A DNA stretch of 64,000 nt from Arachnopeziza araneosa. Its lineage: Eukaryota > Ascomycota > Leotiomycetes > Helotiales > Arachnopezizaceae. The notes under the pieces were generated by a model. That model did no database searches and was not told the origin of the DNA. It worked only from the letters and a program-made list of their open reading frames with translations. Made by a program: the position numbers and the translations under genes. Of this stretch, positions 52,915 to 64,000 are shown piece by piece; the first letter of the stretch is position 1; each line of letters opens with the position of its first letter. The DNA is taken from positions 3,973 to 67,972 of the forward strand of contig QYAI01000014.1 of the NCBI GenBank assembly GCA_003988855.1. Reading direction: 5' to 3'.

Positions 52915-54595
52915 TCAGGCTATCCAGAACCATGCTCGCTGAAGCCAATTTCTCGCTTCTCGAGGCGCCTCCAACTCGGCCAATTCATCCATCTCTTTCT
53001 TCCCGGTTATCACGTCAATATCCTCTAGTGTGATGGCGAACGGAGTTTTAAACCATAATTTATGTCCAAGATAAAGTACCAGGAAGATAGGCAGGGTGAT
53101 ATATGCCGCTAGGAAATCAGAGACGTTGAACTTGTCCGGCCAGAATACCTGAAAGCCGTTCGTCAAAGTGAGGATAGTAATGATGAACAACGTAAAATAG
53201 GTTGCATAGGGTTGCAACGGCGTCCTGTATGGCAGGGTGTGCAGAAGATTATTGTATTCGAATGCCCTACGGAACCGGAGGTAGGTGATCATGACCACAA
53301 TCCACGCGATGAACCCAGAGAGAGTAGAAATGTTAACCAGCCAGTTAAAGACTTGAGCGCCGCTGTTCGAGACGCTGAGGAATGCGAGAAGCCCAATAGA
53401 CCAGGTGAAGAAAACCGCAACGTAAGGAATACCGCGAGAATTGGTGATACTGAAGAATTTCGGTGCTTGTTTGCTTAGCGACATTGAGTAGAGGATTCTC
53501 GATCCCGAATAAAGAAAGGAGTTCCCAGCAGACCATGCGGATGTCAAAATGGCTGCATTTATAGCATGATTCAGCCCCCTGATACCTGCTCTTTGGATCC
53601 CAATTACGAATGGACTCGCGCTGGCATCTGAAGCCCCGAGCAAATGTGGGTCATCAGATGGGACAATCACTCCAATGACGAGTGCGGAAAAGCCATAAAA
53701 TATTGCCAGTCTCCATACAAATCGTTTTGCGGCTTTCGGAATATTGCGCCGTGGATCGACAGTTTCTCCAGCAGCAATGGCGATGAGTTCAGGAGAAGTG
53801 ATGAAGGCAAACCCTGCCTTTACAAACGCATGCCAGTAAGCCAGGAATCGACCTGTGTTTCCAGGAGCTATGTACTCCTTGAATGCTCCTGGATTGTCCC
53901 AGTATCTGAAACCTACTCGATCGTGATTCGGGCCGCCTCCAAAGAAGAGCACAATTCCAAGAATAATGAGACCAAAGATTGTGATGAGTTTGATACTGGC
54001 GAACCAGAATTCGGCCTCTCCGAAGAAGGATACCGCAACAATATTTAGTAGCAAGATTATGACCAGGACTATCGAGATCCATACAGCAACGTTGACCGGA
54101 GCATTCCAGTAATCGAGAACAATAGCTGCTGCACTTGTCTCTGCACCCACTAGGATCGCATACGCGTACCAGTAATTCCAGCCAGCAGCGAAAGCCAGAC
54201 TGGGATCGACAAAGCGGTTCACGAAATAAGGAATCGAGATACCCTTCATCGGTAGGTAGGTGACCATCTCAGCTAGATCATTCATAATGCACCAGACAAC
54301 GAACATCATGGAGACATAGCCCATGAACAGCGGTGCTGGTCCTGTATCATGCAGAATTGAGCCGCTCCCAACGAAGAGGCCAGTACCAATAGCACCGCCT
54401 ATTAATTGTCAATTGCATTGTTACATGAGGGTAAATTAGAAGGAGAAGAACTGTACCGAGGGCCAAAAATTGGATATGACGGCTTTTGAGTCCACGCTCG
54501 AGTTGTTTACTGCCCTCAGTGAGATTGAACTCGGGGTTGATTTCCTGTGCCTCCTTCTCAGAAGCATCATCTTCTCGAGGCACCATATTGTCCAT
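52915..54595 (-). CDS. Amino-acid permease (APC/YAT family)
   Basis: Two exons (54595-54457, 54398-52915), 58-nt intron, 540 residues. The cytosolic N-terminus ends in LERGLKSRHIQFLALGGAIG, the AAP-family entry, and GAIGTGLFVGSG forms the first unwound helix that binds the substrate amino and carboxyl groups. About 12 membrane segments follow. FAFITSPELIAIAAGE, NPRRNIPKAAK-like DPRRNIPKA and RILYSMSLSKQAPKFF are family hallmarks. The C-terminus is cytosolic and ends WLQRAWFWIA. It imports amino acids with protons at the plasma membrane; specificity cannot be read from sequence. Confidence 0.95.
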
Positions 54596-55654
54596 ATCGA
54601 ATACTGGAATTCTTTACTGAAGGTCAAGATAGCAATGATGGACGAAAGTTCTTCGATTTATACGTCACACATCACTAACTACGTCTGCTAAGCCCGACGG
54701 GAACCGGCGAGCCCAAGTGGGGAACTCCACAAGCACCGCAAACTCCATTTTTGCAGAAGTTGTATTCCTGGAGGGTTTGGTAGGTAGGTATATTTTCAAG
54801 ACTATCCTCACTTTGGCATTTATTTGGGAGCCGTTACGTTTTGTGGCTTGGGGTCCTGTCCATCCACCGCAATTTAACGTGCGCCCATACACTTCCCGTC
54901 TTCGCCGCATAACGCCTATGGTTGTTTATCAAATCCAATGAAAACAAGATGCATAAAAAGAACAGCCAGTGGCTCGTAATAGGAGAATCAAGGAAGGATT
55001 TTGTGTTTGATTCAGGAGTAAAAGATGCTCGTTGTGTCTGAGCGCTTTCCTCCGCTGCGGCTTGCCACTCTACTCAAAGTGGCGGAATCATTCCGGACTG
55101 CATTCCAGAGTATTCACACCGACCTGTAATGGCAATGCCAAAGAGAGAGGGAATATATATAATGGGCTTCACTTGAAACTCACATGACACGCCTCGAAGA
55201 GCCTAGAGTTCCGAAAATAGGTAGTAGCAAGAAGAATAGTAGCCACTTGGTGAGGAGTAGCATAACAATTTAAAAGAAGAGCATCGACAACGAAAAGATC
55301 TGCAGCTCCCGAAAGGGAATATGTTGTGTATACCTTCGCTCACCACTTGGCTTGGCTTCTTCTTGCGGGTAGACAAACTGGGGGCCTTTTTTTTATTTTT
55401 ATTTTTTATTTTTTTTCTGGGAATGGAAGTGCCTTTCAATTGTGTGAAATAACAGGAAGAAATATGTAATGCAATGCAGAACAGTGATTAATAATGAGTT
55501 GAAACCACTTGGCGTTACTGATACGGGAGTATAAATCTCGAACATGTAAATGCTATACTTGGTGGTGTGTTGCACGAAAATGGTATCTCATTGCTCTCCC
55601 TTAGACCTGTCACCTACTAATACACGCTGGCCCGTCTGAGTTAGGATCGGCCGC
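54596..55654. other. Intergenic
   Basis: About 1.06 kb holding the permease promoter and the 3' flank of the Yip4 gene. A T-rich run lies at about 55388-55420. TATATATAA lies near 55153-55161. No gene seen. Confidence 0.5.
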
Positions 55655-56669
55655 CTAAGAAATAAAACACAAGGTCCCTAAACCAATATAGAATATGAAG
55701 AGGGGAAAGACCGCCAACCCCACTCTATTCGTTACTACTCCACTACCACCAAGAATACTGACGCCTGCTGCCAGTGACCAGGCTACCAGGACGAGGTAGA
55801 CTGGTATCCGGACTATGATCCCGACTTTGAGTAATGAGAGCAGTGCGGCTATGACTATTGGGAAGAGCGTGTATCCGATAATGCAGACTGATTGAGCGAA
55901 GGAGCTGGATGGTAGATTAGCAAAGATTTCAGTGCGCAACGTGAGGAGGGCGTACATATTCCCACCCAAGAGTTTTATCTGAAAAGTTACCACCGCCTCT
56001 CCAATCCAAACCATCGCAAACACACCACTAAACACCTCACCCACTTGATCGTCGGCCGCTCTCAAGCTCAAGAACAAGCTCAAGAGCAAACAGAACACCA
56101 ACGGACCCCAAAGATCCCAATCCCTCAAGCCCTCACTCATAGTCCCCTGCGCCAGCAAGGCCTCTGTATCCACTGCTCTCCCCGCCAGACCGACCAGCTC
56201 ATCTCGGACCCCTGACATGCCCGCCCCGCGGAGGTTCTCGTACGCGCCACGGATGGACGTCGTATTGTCGAGCATGGATCCGCCGAAGAGGTACTTGGGG
56301 TAGAGGACCTCGCGCATCTTGGTCCAGACGGCGAGGAGGTCGCGACGGAGCGTCTCCCATACCGTCTCGTCGATGGTATTGGTGGGCGCGCGGCGATCCT
56401 CGCCTGGGAATTGGGAGGTCAGGTAGGATTCATTCAGTGGTCGAGAGGAGGAGCCTGATGTGATGTTGCCCGTTAGGGGGGCCCGGGAGGAGTGAGTCTG
56501 GGAGGGCTGGAGAGGGTCATCGAGATCGTCGAGGTCCGCTGTGCTGGGGTTTAGCTTGTGCTCTATGCTATCACAAGAGAATGGGAATACCATCATCAGG
56601 ATCGATCAGATCATCATCCTCGACATGGGGAGAGTTGTAGTGTTCGTATGGGTTTGATGACGAAGCCAT
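55655..56669 (-). CDS. YIP4: Yip1-family Golgi protein, Yip4/YIPF6 type
   Basis: Two exons (56669-56591, 56538-55655) joined by a 52-nt intron with a CTAAAC branch site; 320 residues. The acceptor was chosen at CACAG because the nearer CCCAG breaks the frame. The acidic N-terminus is disordered. TIDETVWETLRRDLLAVW and LRDWDLWGPLVFCLLLSLFL are diagnostic of YIPF6/Yip4. Five membrane segments fill the C-terminal half. Yip proteins bind prenylated Rab/Ypt GTPases and shape vesicle traffic through the Golgi. The protein is longer than human YIPF6 because of an extended luminal or cytosolic insert (residues about 115-160). Confidence 0.9.
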
Positions 56670-57332
56670 CTCGAACTTCGGTATGATTCCGAAGCGCTTG
56701 GATTTTGCGAGAACCTGCAGCCCAAGGATCTCACCCTAGATTATCCTAGATGGCTCGATTTCGATTGTTGCTTGGAGCTTTGGAAGCTCTGTATTGAGCG
56801 AGCTATTCCTAGAATTCTACACGGTTTCCTCTGAGCTTCGCACTAGTCAGACCAAAAGCGGTTTAGCTCGTTTAAGATATCACGTTTGCCTTGCACCACC
56901 CGACACTCACCCATCTCCATCTGTATCAAGACTGACCAAGTCGCTTTCCAAGCTCCTTTAGTCTTTTCTAGGGCCTTGCTTGTTTGCTCTGTAGCTCTCC
57001 ATTCCCTTTCTCATAGCTTGTCCGTTACTTGTGCTTCAGCGAGGATAATGTTTCACAATCACGTCATGTCACAGCTGCCACCACTACCCTAATTACAAAG
57101 TACAGTCACAAAGGTCTGGGGTAGAGGGTACTAGCCTTTATTCATCTGTTGCTTTATTCATTCTCTAGCACTCGCTATGCTATGTACGTCTTCCCAAACC
57201 AGAAAATTTCAGCGCCTTAGAAATGCATGAATGGGTATAAAGCGCCTTAAAAGCAGTCAACAAGAAGGATTCAGTTCCCCACCACTATCATGCAGTTATT
57301 CCATGACTCCGTGAATGCTGTTACCTCTTGCA
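56670..57332. other. Intergenic
   Basis: About 660 bp between the Yip4 start and the cyclin stop, both on the minus strand. No gene or repeat seen. Confidence 0.5.
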
Positions 57333-58296
57333 TCACAAACCAAACTCCATATCTGTAATCGCATTTTCCGCAAACAGCAGGTGTGTTTTCTTAGTTCGAT
57401 TCGGGAGTTGGAAGAACTGTTGTGAGCCGCTTTCGCTTCCAATTCCCATGATGGCTTTGCCTGTGCTCATGCCTTCACCTTGAAACGATCCAAAGCACGT
57501 ATCGCCTTCCCAGTCCTCCCCCGGGCTGGGTTGGGAAGAACCAGCACGATTCATGTCCTCCAATGCTTCAGAAATAATGTTCTCTTCCCACAACGGCAAA
57601 AGACGGTAGTTGAGATTTTCGAGCAAGCATCGTTGTGTAGAATTCAGTTGTGAACATGTCCAGAGGTCAGAGCCCCATCCTTCAGCATACCACCTCGTGC
57701 TTTCTGTGACATCATCTAGGAACTTGACGGCCAGGATGAGTGCTGAGAGAGGGATCAGCTCCGGGAGAAGGGAATCAATGTGCTGACCTGAAGTCAGAGG
57801 GCATTGCTTCCTCCACGTCAGAGCAAAGCGAGAATTCAGTGAATCGAGGATGGCAACAGCCAGGGCCACGGTCTCCAGAGAGAGCGCTGCTCGCGTGAGC
57901 AGAGTATGGACGAGCGGAACGGAAGGCGTGGTCAGTGAGCAGGAGGATGGGATTAAGTTCGCCAGATGGATTGCTGGACCTGAGGCGTGGAAAGGATCTA
58001 ATTAGCCTGTGGACATGCAGTATGGGGTACGGGGAGTAAGGAGGGGCCTTACCGAGATATTGAGGGCTGCCATGGGTGAAGGTGAAGATGACCTCGGGCG
58101 TAGCTTGGCGGGTTGAAGCAGCTGAGTGGGACGAGAGCGGTGGTGTGGGGAGGGAGGAAAGCGGAATGTATGTTTTGCTGAAATAAGACGAGTCGGAGTT
58201 GAAGGAGGAGGTACTTGAGCTGCGTGAGCGTGCCAATGGCGGTGTAATTGGGTCTTTGGCGACCTTGGGCTTGCGTCTGAGGTACAAGCTGGTCAT
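57333..58296 (-). CDS. Cyclin-domain protein
   Basis: Two exons (58296-58053, 57979-57333), 73-nt intron, 296 residues. Residues 1-80 are Ser/Pro-rich with several SP/TP sites. The cyclin box starts after the intron: SVPLVHTLLTRAALSLETVA continuing LAVAILDSLNSRFALTW and LIPLSALILAVKFLDD, with CLLENLNYRLLPLWEE as the fourth helix. The arrangement fits fungal cyclins of the Pcl/Clg1-like kind that pair with Pho85 or Cdc28-like kinases. The partner and cell-cycle timing are unknown. The acceptor CTCAG was chosen because the nearer CACAG leads at once to a stop. Confidence 0.85.
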
Positions 58297-58776
58297 CTTT
58301 CCTATTCCTGGGCTGTCTCGAGGTGGTGATCTCGTTTCGTCGTCGTCGTCGTCGAAGAGGAAGTCTGCTTCTTTTTATCACCCTCTCGAGCCTGTCGCCG
58401 TAGAGCCTGGAAGCTTCTTGTACATGTAGCCGAAAGGAAAAGCTTTGGTACGCGTAATCCTTTTAGAGTCAAAGGTCGAGAGATGCGGGCCGCAGGTTAT
58501 TGTCGAGGGTCGCAGTTGAAGCTTTGTGAATGTAGGAACTGCAGCGTGACAAGAGACCCAAGCTGCTCTTGTTCGACGGGCAAGGGGGCTCGCAGGAGAC
58601 GGCTGGCACCAGGCTATATAACGAGGACGGTCTTTCTAATCAAACGAGGGCAGGCCGTGCTAGCTATGAGTGGAATAAGGTTAGTTGGCATAGAGTGTGC
58701 TGCTACTGTACGAGGGTTGTGTGTTCGCTGCGTTCGCTGCGTTCCTGTTAGCGTCAACAACAACGGTCCTGGGTCG

Positions 58777-58814
58777 GTCAGTCAGTCAGTCAGTCAGTCA
58801 GTCAGTCAGTCAGT
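58777..58814. repeat. GTCA tetramer microsatellite
   Basis: Nine and a half uninterrupted GTCA copies, about 480 bp upstream of the cyclin start. Confidence 0.95.
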
Positions 58815-59062
58815 GGGCGAGGTTGAGACACTGGAGCAATGGCTGCATACCAAGCCCAAGCCTCTTCCGCCCGGAGAGCTGCTCCTCACGGCCAGTGGCT
58901 CTCGCTGCCGTCTCCGTCTCGTGCTCATGCTGGCCCAAGACACCGGGCGCCGGAGCTGAAGGGCAAGCTGAATGGGTCTCGCACCACACAACATGATGGT
59001 GATGATACAATATTGGGTGTCCATTGTGCCAGCTCGGGATGGGTGAAGTGCCACCACAATCA

Positions 59063-59084
59063 TGATTGATTGATTGATTGATTG
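59063..59084. repeat. TGAT tetramer microsatellite
   Basis: Five and a half TGAT copies, 250 bp from the GTCA array. Confidence 0.9.
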
Positions 59085-59712
59085 CTTTTTTACATGTTAT
59101 GATTTAGCCAGGAACGAGCACAGCGATCGTGGCGGGGAATCCTAGTCGACATGGCGAGATGGTGATGCAAGCCACACCGGCGCCCACCGGAAAAAAACAC
59201 CCTGGGTGAGGAAATCAATTTGAGGTCCCCTTTTCTATTCTCGGACACGGGCGAGAGAGAGAGAGAGAGAGAGAAAAAAAAAAATTTAAAAAAAAAACGG
59301 CCACCAGCGAGCTGCTCAAAACCGCCTTTCGTGTTTGTGGAGAACAGGAGTCTGCTGTGGCAAGCCAAGTGGCCATACTTCTATTTATGGGAATGGAGAG
59401 CTCATGATGCCTTATCTGACTTACAAATAATCCCTCTGGGGCGCGAAGAAAAGTCTACAGCGTTCTCTCTCTTCTTCTCAACATAATCTTGGCTTCAGGG
59501 GAGGATGACGACGAGGCTAACATGCCAAGCCGCACCGTTTCATCTTTTTCTTGGTCTTTCAGCCTCGAGTTCCTCTGGCGGCTCCTTGAACCTCACGGCC
59601 AACATCAGACCTGGGTCTTGCGAACAACTCCCTCAACACCGAGTGCCTCAACTGCCGTGCGGACTGGCTTGAGAGATGCAAGATGGGAGTCTGAGTTTCC
59701 AAGGAGAGTGGT

Positions 59713-62341
59713 TTAACTGAAATGGTCTCCCTCTCCCTTTTTCCCAACAATCCCAAGCCGAACCTTCCGCCTCCACCGATCATGCCTCTCCGCGTTTTCC
59801 CTCTCTTCGCGAATCTTTTTCTTCCTCTCATACACGGCACGCACACATCTCCGCGTCCTTTCTCTTCCCTCCTCGAAATTGGCTCTCGCTAGAGCGACAA
59901 CGTTATCGATGTCCTCTGGGGTATAAACAAAATTCCACGTGCTCATATAATCACTGGTCACAGGATCAACCCCTTCCACTTTCGGGTTCTTCAAGAATGG
60001 AAAGTAGACAACTGCAATGCCTGCGTCGGGTTGCATGAGTTCCCAATCTTCTTCCACTGCTTTAGACTTCACATTCTCTGTCGAAGATGATCGCTCTTGC
60101 GTTGTCCCAACCCAGATGGTGCAGAACCCTAAATCCCCAGGACCCTCTACCCTCTCCCCCTTCTCCTCGATAACTTTCATGTGCTCGATCTGGTCGGCCT
60201 TGGCGTCCTCGAGCTTGGACTCTGCCTCAGCGGCAGTACTTGCTTGTGCTTGATCTAACTGTCCCGCCGTCTTCTCTACTGTGTCGGCCTCTTGAGGCCA
60301 ACCAACACCAACAGGCCATCCTTTGATTCCACGTTGAATGGCGTACCCGTCTGCGACTGACAACCAATTGTCGGCCTTGACATCAGCAGAGGCATCGAAT
60401 GCAATCAGGATGTCGACATCTCGTCCGGGTCTGAGGAGAGGATATATCGGGAGATTATTGCTCATCTGCTTTGAATTAGCACTGTAAAAACTAAAATTGG
60501 GAAAAGAGCTTCAGAGCTTAGGAACCGTGACAGAGAATAATGATAGCAATTCGGTATGAGAATAAGCTTACCCCAGCATCCATTAATTGGAGATGGCTAT
60601 TCTTGTGGACACTTTCAGGTACCGTCTCTGGCAGTCGATCTTTCATCTTGTACGCATAGTTTGGGATTGAGCTTGGAGTTATCGGGTGAACTTTGCTCAG
60701 ATCATCATTCTTCCCTTCCACTAGATCATCAATGGATCCAAATCCAGTAAGATCTTTCACCAAGGGTCGTACTTCTTTGTAGTAATGTGACAGAGTCGCA
60801 CAGAACGCACTGCCAAAGACGCCGAGAAGTAAAGGCAACCGCAGTTCAGGAACACGTAGACCATCTTCATCGTGGGGAAGATCCCTTCCGTCCTCAAATT
60901 TGCGGCCAATTGCCCACGTAGGGATGCCAGCTCCAAATTCTTCACAAAACATCTCGTATGGCGTGATTTCAAACCACTGAAACCAGGCCTCTCGTTTTGC
61001 CTTAGCCTTGGTTTCTTCTGACGGAGTATTGGTTGCTTTTTCGACATCCGATGACGCTTCGATTATGGGGATTTCGTGTCTTACTGCTGTGTAAATAGGC
61101 AAAGGATGCTCGCCATCCTGAATGTAAGTCCGTTGGTTCGAGATTTTTAAATCATTGTAATCGACGCCAAGTTCTCCTTTCGGTACCAGCAACCTAGCTG
61201 CTAGCAATAACCCATAAACATCCACCAGACCGAAATCAGAAGTCGGATCTCCTTTGAGCTTTTCAACAAAGCCACTCAGAAGAAACTTATTCGTTGGCGC
61301 AGAGTTTAATGTTGCTAGTGCTACAGGTGGATAAGCGATATGAACTCCTATCCGAGCCTTCAGATGATCTACCATCTTATCCAACCTGCGGCCTCCTAGT
61401 GACGAATGGTAAAGGGTCTGCAGCCAACAACTTCCGCTGACTCCAGCAGTGTACGTAACGCAGTCGAATAGTCCATCTTCTCCAGCTGCCAACATACTTC
61501 CAGTACCTGCTACCAGAGCTCTCAACCCACCACCGGATCCAACCATGGCAATAGTAGGAACATCCTCAGGGTGAACTTCTTCCTCTGGCAACCCAAGATA
61601 TTTCGCGAGCGCTATAGTGGTGACCTTCCTTCTCCGGGTCAAAAACTCCTTCTCCTCATCGCACAGCTGATCGGATACCCTAACTGATGCAGAATATTCA
61701 ATTTCAGGATTGATGTACGGATCATGAGCGTCTTGCCAAATTTCATCTGCCAAGGATCCTGGAGCCATTGAGAGCTCTCTTTGGAGTTTTTTGATGTAAT
61801 CTGGGAGCACTTTCGCCCATTCCGGCATAACGAAATCCACAATCTTGTCTGTTACTGAGCCCAGCTGTACCTCAGTAGCTACAGAAAAAACAGCAAACCT
61901 TTTACTGAAGTTCCCCCATGCTGTATCATCCGCTGAAGCAGCCGGAGCAGGCTTGTCTGCTTGGAACGGTAGGACCGAGAGATTCTCGGCATTCTCAGCA
62001 GCAATTTCTTCCTTCTTCTCTGCGACCGCTTGTTGTTTCTCTCGTTCGGCTCGGATTGCGCTACGCAGTTTCGTCGGAGGAAGAGGTTGGAGCTGGTCAT
62101 TCTTGTATAGGATATAGATAAGACCAGTCCCCAAAATCACTGAGGTAGCTCCGATAAGAGCATACCGCGGCGCTCCCGACATCTTTGGCTTGGGTTTCGT
62201 TTTCTTCCAAGTGAATAAAGACCGTCCGTGCTGTCTATAGAGGCATCGTGCACTTCTGTGTTTTGTCTGGCGATAGAGAAATTGTTGGGTCTTGCCAGCC
62301 GCGAATATCGGCTTTGCGCCGCAAAGAATTGACGAGAACAT
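59713..62341 (-). CDS. cPLA2-type phospholipase with mitochondrial leader and membrane anchor
   Basis: Two exons (62341-60572, 60465-59713), 106-nt intron, 840 residues. Residues 1-50 are rich in Arg, Lys, Gln and Ser with one no acidic residue, like a mitochondrial presequence. A membrane segment follows at 60-78 (YALIGATSVILGTGLIYIL). The lipase core has oxyanion loop GSGGGLRA (268-275), nucleophile G300-V-S302-G-S and catalytic Asp588 in LMDAG at the exon junction. This is the cytosolic phospholipase A2/lysophospholipase fold (PLA2c), but without a C2 domain or secretion signal. Fungal relatives with this layout are inner-membrane or intermembrane-space candidates that remodel phospholipids. 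The C-terminal 90 residues are charged. The start is the first ATG; the frame opens only four codons earlier. Confidence 0.88.
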
Positions 62342-63015
62342 GGAGAAGTACAAAGACTCATCTACACTTAGACAGGCAAAAAAATCATTGACCTAGCGAG
62401 TGGCAGGGTAGGAGCAAGTCCCCCGAATGGTGGCGGATTCATGACCGTGGAAAACCATGAAATAGGTAGGAAGGGGAGCTGAGTCAAGGCTGTTATTCAC
62501 ATGCTATAGTGTGGCGCCTGTGGCGCAGTATGAGCTCACCCGCATCACAGCTTTCTTCAATCCCTGTGTCGGCTGTCTTCGCAAGCTCAAGTCTAAAACT
62601 TTACGAATGGGAAGGTTTCATGGGGGCCCGGATTTTACTCATAGCAAGCAATGATAACACAGAGAAAAATGGGTAAAGCAGGTAGAGAAGTTGGACCACT
62701 GACGGCTTAAACTTTCACATTCTCAGGCGATCACGAACAACACCTCTCCAAATATTGTCTAATATCCCCGGGGGAAAACGCCTGTTTGTAGCTTATCCAC
62801 ACTCAATAGCTTTTCGCCCACAATCAGCATCCTTCCTTCCAGACCCTCGCTATGCCCCAATGCTGGTATTCCAAACTCCGTCAAAGAAACAGCAGTAATC
62901 ATAACGAGTCCACCACCGAGACAAAAATATATGTCAATGTATCTCTATAACAAAGGAACCCCGATGCTGATAAGCGATATGTTCGTAGTTTCATGTCGTT
63001 CTGATGCTTCATAGA
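62342..63015. other. Intergenic
   Basis: About 670 bp with the promoter of the phospholipase gene and the 3' flank of the nucleoporin gene. No gene or repeat seen. Confidence 0.5.
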
Positions 63016-64000
63016 TCAAAGCTCACGCTTGATAGAATCCATCTCTGCTCTAAAGAGCTTAGCATTGGCCTCTGATAACTGGAATTTGTTAGCCTTGGAA
63101 CGATAGGTCATTAATTGAGACGTACTTTGAGGAGCATATTAACTCCTTTTAGTTCTTTATCGCCTTCAACGGCTTCGAAGCCGGTAAATAATATCTGAGC
63201 AGTTGAGGCTGATGGCTTATCTTGGAATTCCATGACCGGTATAATAATCGTATTTAGAATGACTCTGTGGGTATTCTCCTGACGCATGATTAGACGAGGA
63301 ACACGAGGCGCGCTTGGCTCATCTTCGTCTTCGAGACCTGAAGGATCAAATGAGCCTGGTATCGCTAGGCCCGTGGTCTCATCGAATGTGGCACAAGACC
63401 TAGGCACGTTAATCTTAAGTGTGCCCACACCGCGTTCCTTCCAACCAGTCTCTTTAGATTCGATAGCAAACAGCTTTGCTCGCAATTGTAATAGAGTCGC
63501 TTCTCCAGCTTCGCCGTCATCGATATGAACTAGACAGTGAGCATTAGCAGTCTAAAACTAAACGTTTAGGCCATGCGAGAAGCCTACCTTTGCTTAACTT
63601 GCCCTTCTTCTTCTCTTCCGATGCTACAGCCGCGCTCTCTTCTTCCTCTTCATCAGCGCCACCATCACTGTCGTCATCATCACTTTCATCTTCCTCTTCA
63701 CTTTCAGGAGCACCAAATGCCTTCACTGGCTTTGTCCCGATGGGTTTGTTTTCAGTCCCTGGTGCAGCAAAACTTGAAAGCTTTGGCCCAACACCGCCTC
63801 CAAATCCATTCGTTAATTTTGACCCAAAAACGCTTCCAGCCGCAAGGCCTCCGAATCCAGAACTCGTTCCGTTTCCAAAACCAGAAGTTGTACTGCCCCC
63901 GAAGCTAAATCCAGTGCTTGGTTTACCAGCACTTAATGCCCCGAATCCACTTGTAGTTGTAGTCGATGTGGTGCTCGGAAGTTTTCCGCTTGCCAATGAA
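63016..64000 (-). CDS. NUP2: Nup2/Nup50-type nucleoporin, 5' end outside the window
   Basis: Three exons in view (64000-63588, 63529-63126, 63078-63016); the protein begins beyond the right edge. The first visible part is FG-rich (SGFGALSAGKPSTGFSFGG; SVFGSKLTNGFGG), followed by a very acidic stretch and KKKGKLSK. A Ran-binding domain follows: LLQLRAKLFAIESKETGWKE, GVGTLKINVPRS, RLIMRQENTHRVILNTIIIP and ending LSEANKFQ-type helix LSEANAKLFRAEM. This is the layout of Nup2/Nup50, which sits at the nuclear basket and speeds release of import cargo by Ran-GTP and importin alpha. The last exon (20 codons) was placed by the conserved C-terminal helix and a GCTAAC branch site. Confidence 0.92.

Larger units (their letters stand above)
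58297..59712. other. 1.4-kb intergenic region rich in microsatellites
   Basis: Between the cyclin start and the phospholipase stop. Contains GTCA and TGAT tetramer arrays (listed), plus a GA run with adjoining A-rich tracts at about 59249-59298 and a short GCGTTC repeat near 58728-58745. Open frames here follow the repeats and are not genes. Confidence 0.55.

Noticed and set aside
58297..59712. Several open frames of 70-160 codons
   Set aside because: They follow tetranucleotide and GA repeats on both strands and carry no domain.

Overview
The window is nuclear DNA of a filamentous ascomycete (Pezizomycotina; a Leotiomycete is my best guess, but I cannot prove the class). The evidence is many short introns (about 44-115 nt) with GT..AG ends and CTAAC/CTGAC branch sites, TATA-type promoters, single-gene transcription on both strands, and a protein set typical of these fungi: Exo70, Spo7, a Nup2/Nup50 nucleoporin, EED of PRC2, an intronless PTEN, UNC93-like and amino-acid transporters, a terpene cyclase and a cytochrome P450. 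I rebuilt exon structures by hand from splice signals and family conservation. In every case listed the spliced frame stays open to the stop.

Layout. 0-5 kb: a 45-bp tandem repeat, a Myb/SANT-like nuclear protein and an IRC5/LSH-type Snf2 ATPase. 6-8.5 kb: an UNC93-like transporter and a decayed gene for a mitochondrion-type protein. 10.6-12.1 kb: a divergent pair made of an RpiB-type sugar-phosphate isomerase and a triosephosphate-isomerase-like gene collapsed by a large internal deletion, probably what is left of an erythritol/erythrulose-phosphate pathway. 12.9-25.2 kb: housekeeping genes (AIF-like oxidoreductase, Cld1/ABHD5-like hydrolase, Spo7, a dual-specificity phosphatase, an unknown Ser/Pro-rich protein, Exo70).

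25.2-37 kb is accessory. A gene-poor stretch with one candidate small cysteine-rich protein is followed by a terpene cyclase and a cytochrome P450 transcribed divergently from a 1.55-kb shared promoter, an unrecognised small gene, and a broken UDP-glycosyltransferase. This looks like a small terpenoid cluster that has lost its glycosylation step.

37-64 kb is conserved again: acyl-CoA-binding protein, Tdp1, a membrane protein disulfide isomerase, EED, a PAS-domain protein, an unknown charged protein, PTEN, an amino-acid permease, Yip4/YIPF6, a cyclin, a cPLA2-type phospholipase with a mitochondrial-looking leader, and the 3' part of a Nup2/Nup50 nucleoporin that runs off the right edge.

No tRNA, rRNA, intact transposon or CRISPR array was recognised. 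Functions are assigned from protein motifs read by eye. Intron positions are predictions.
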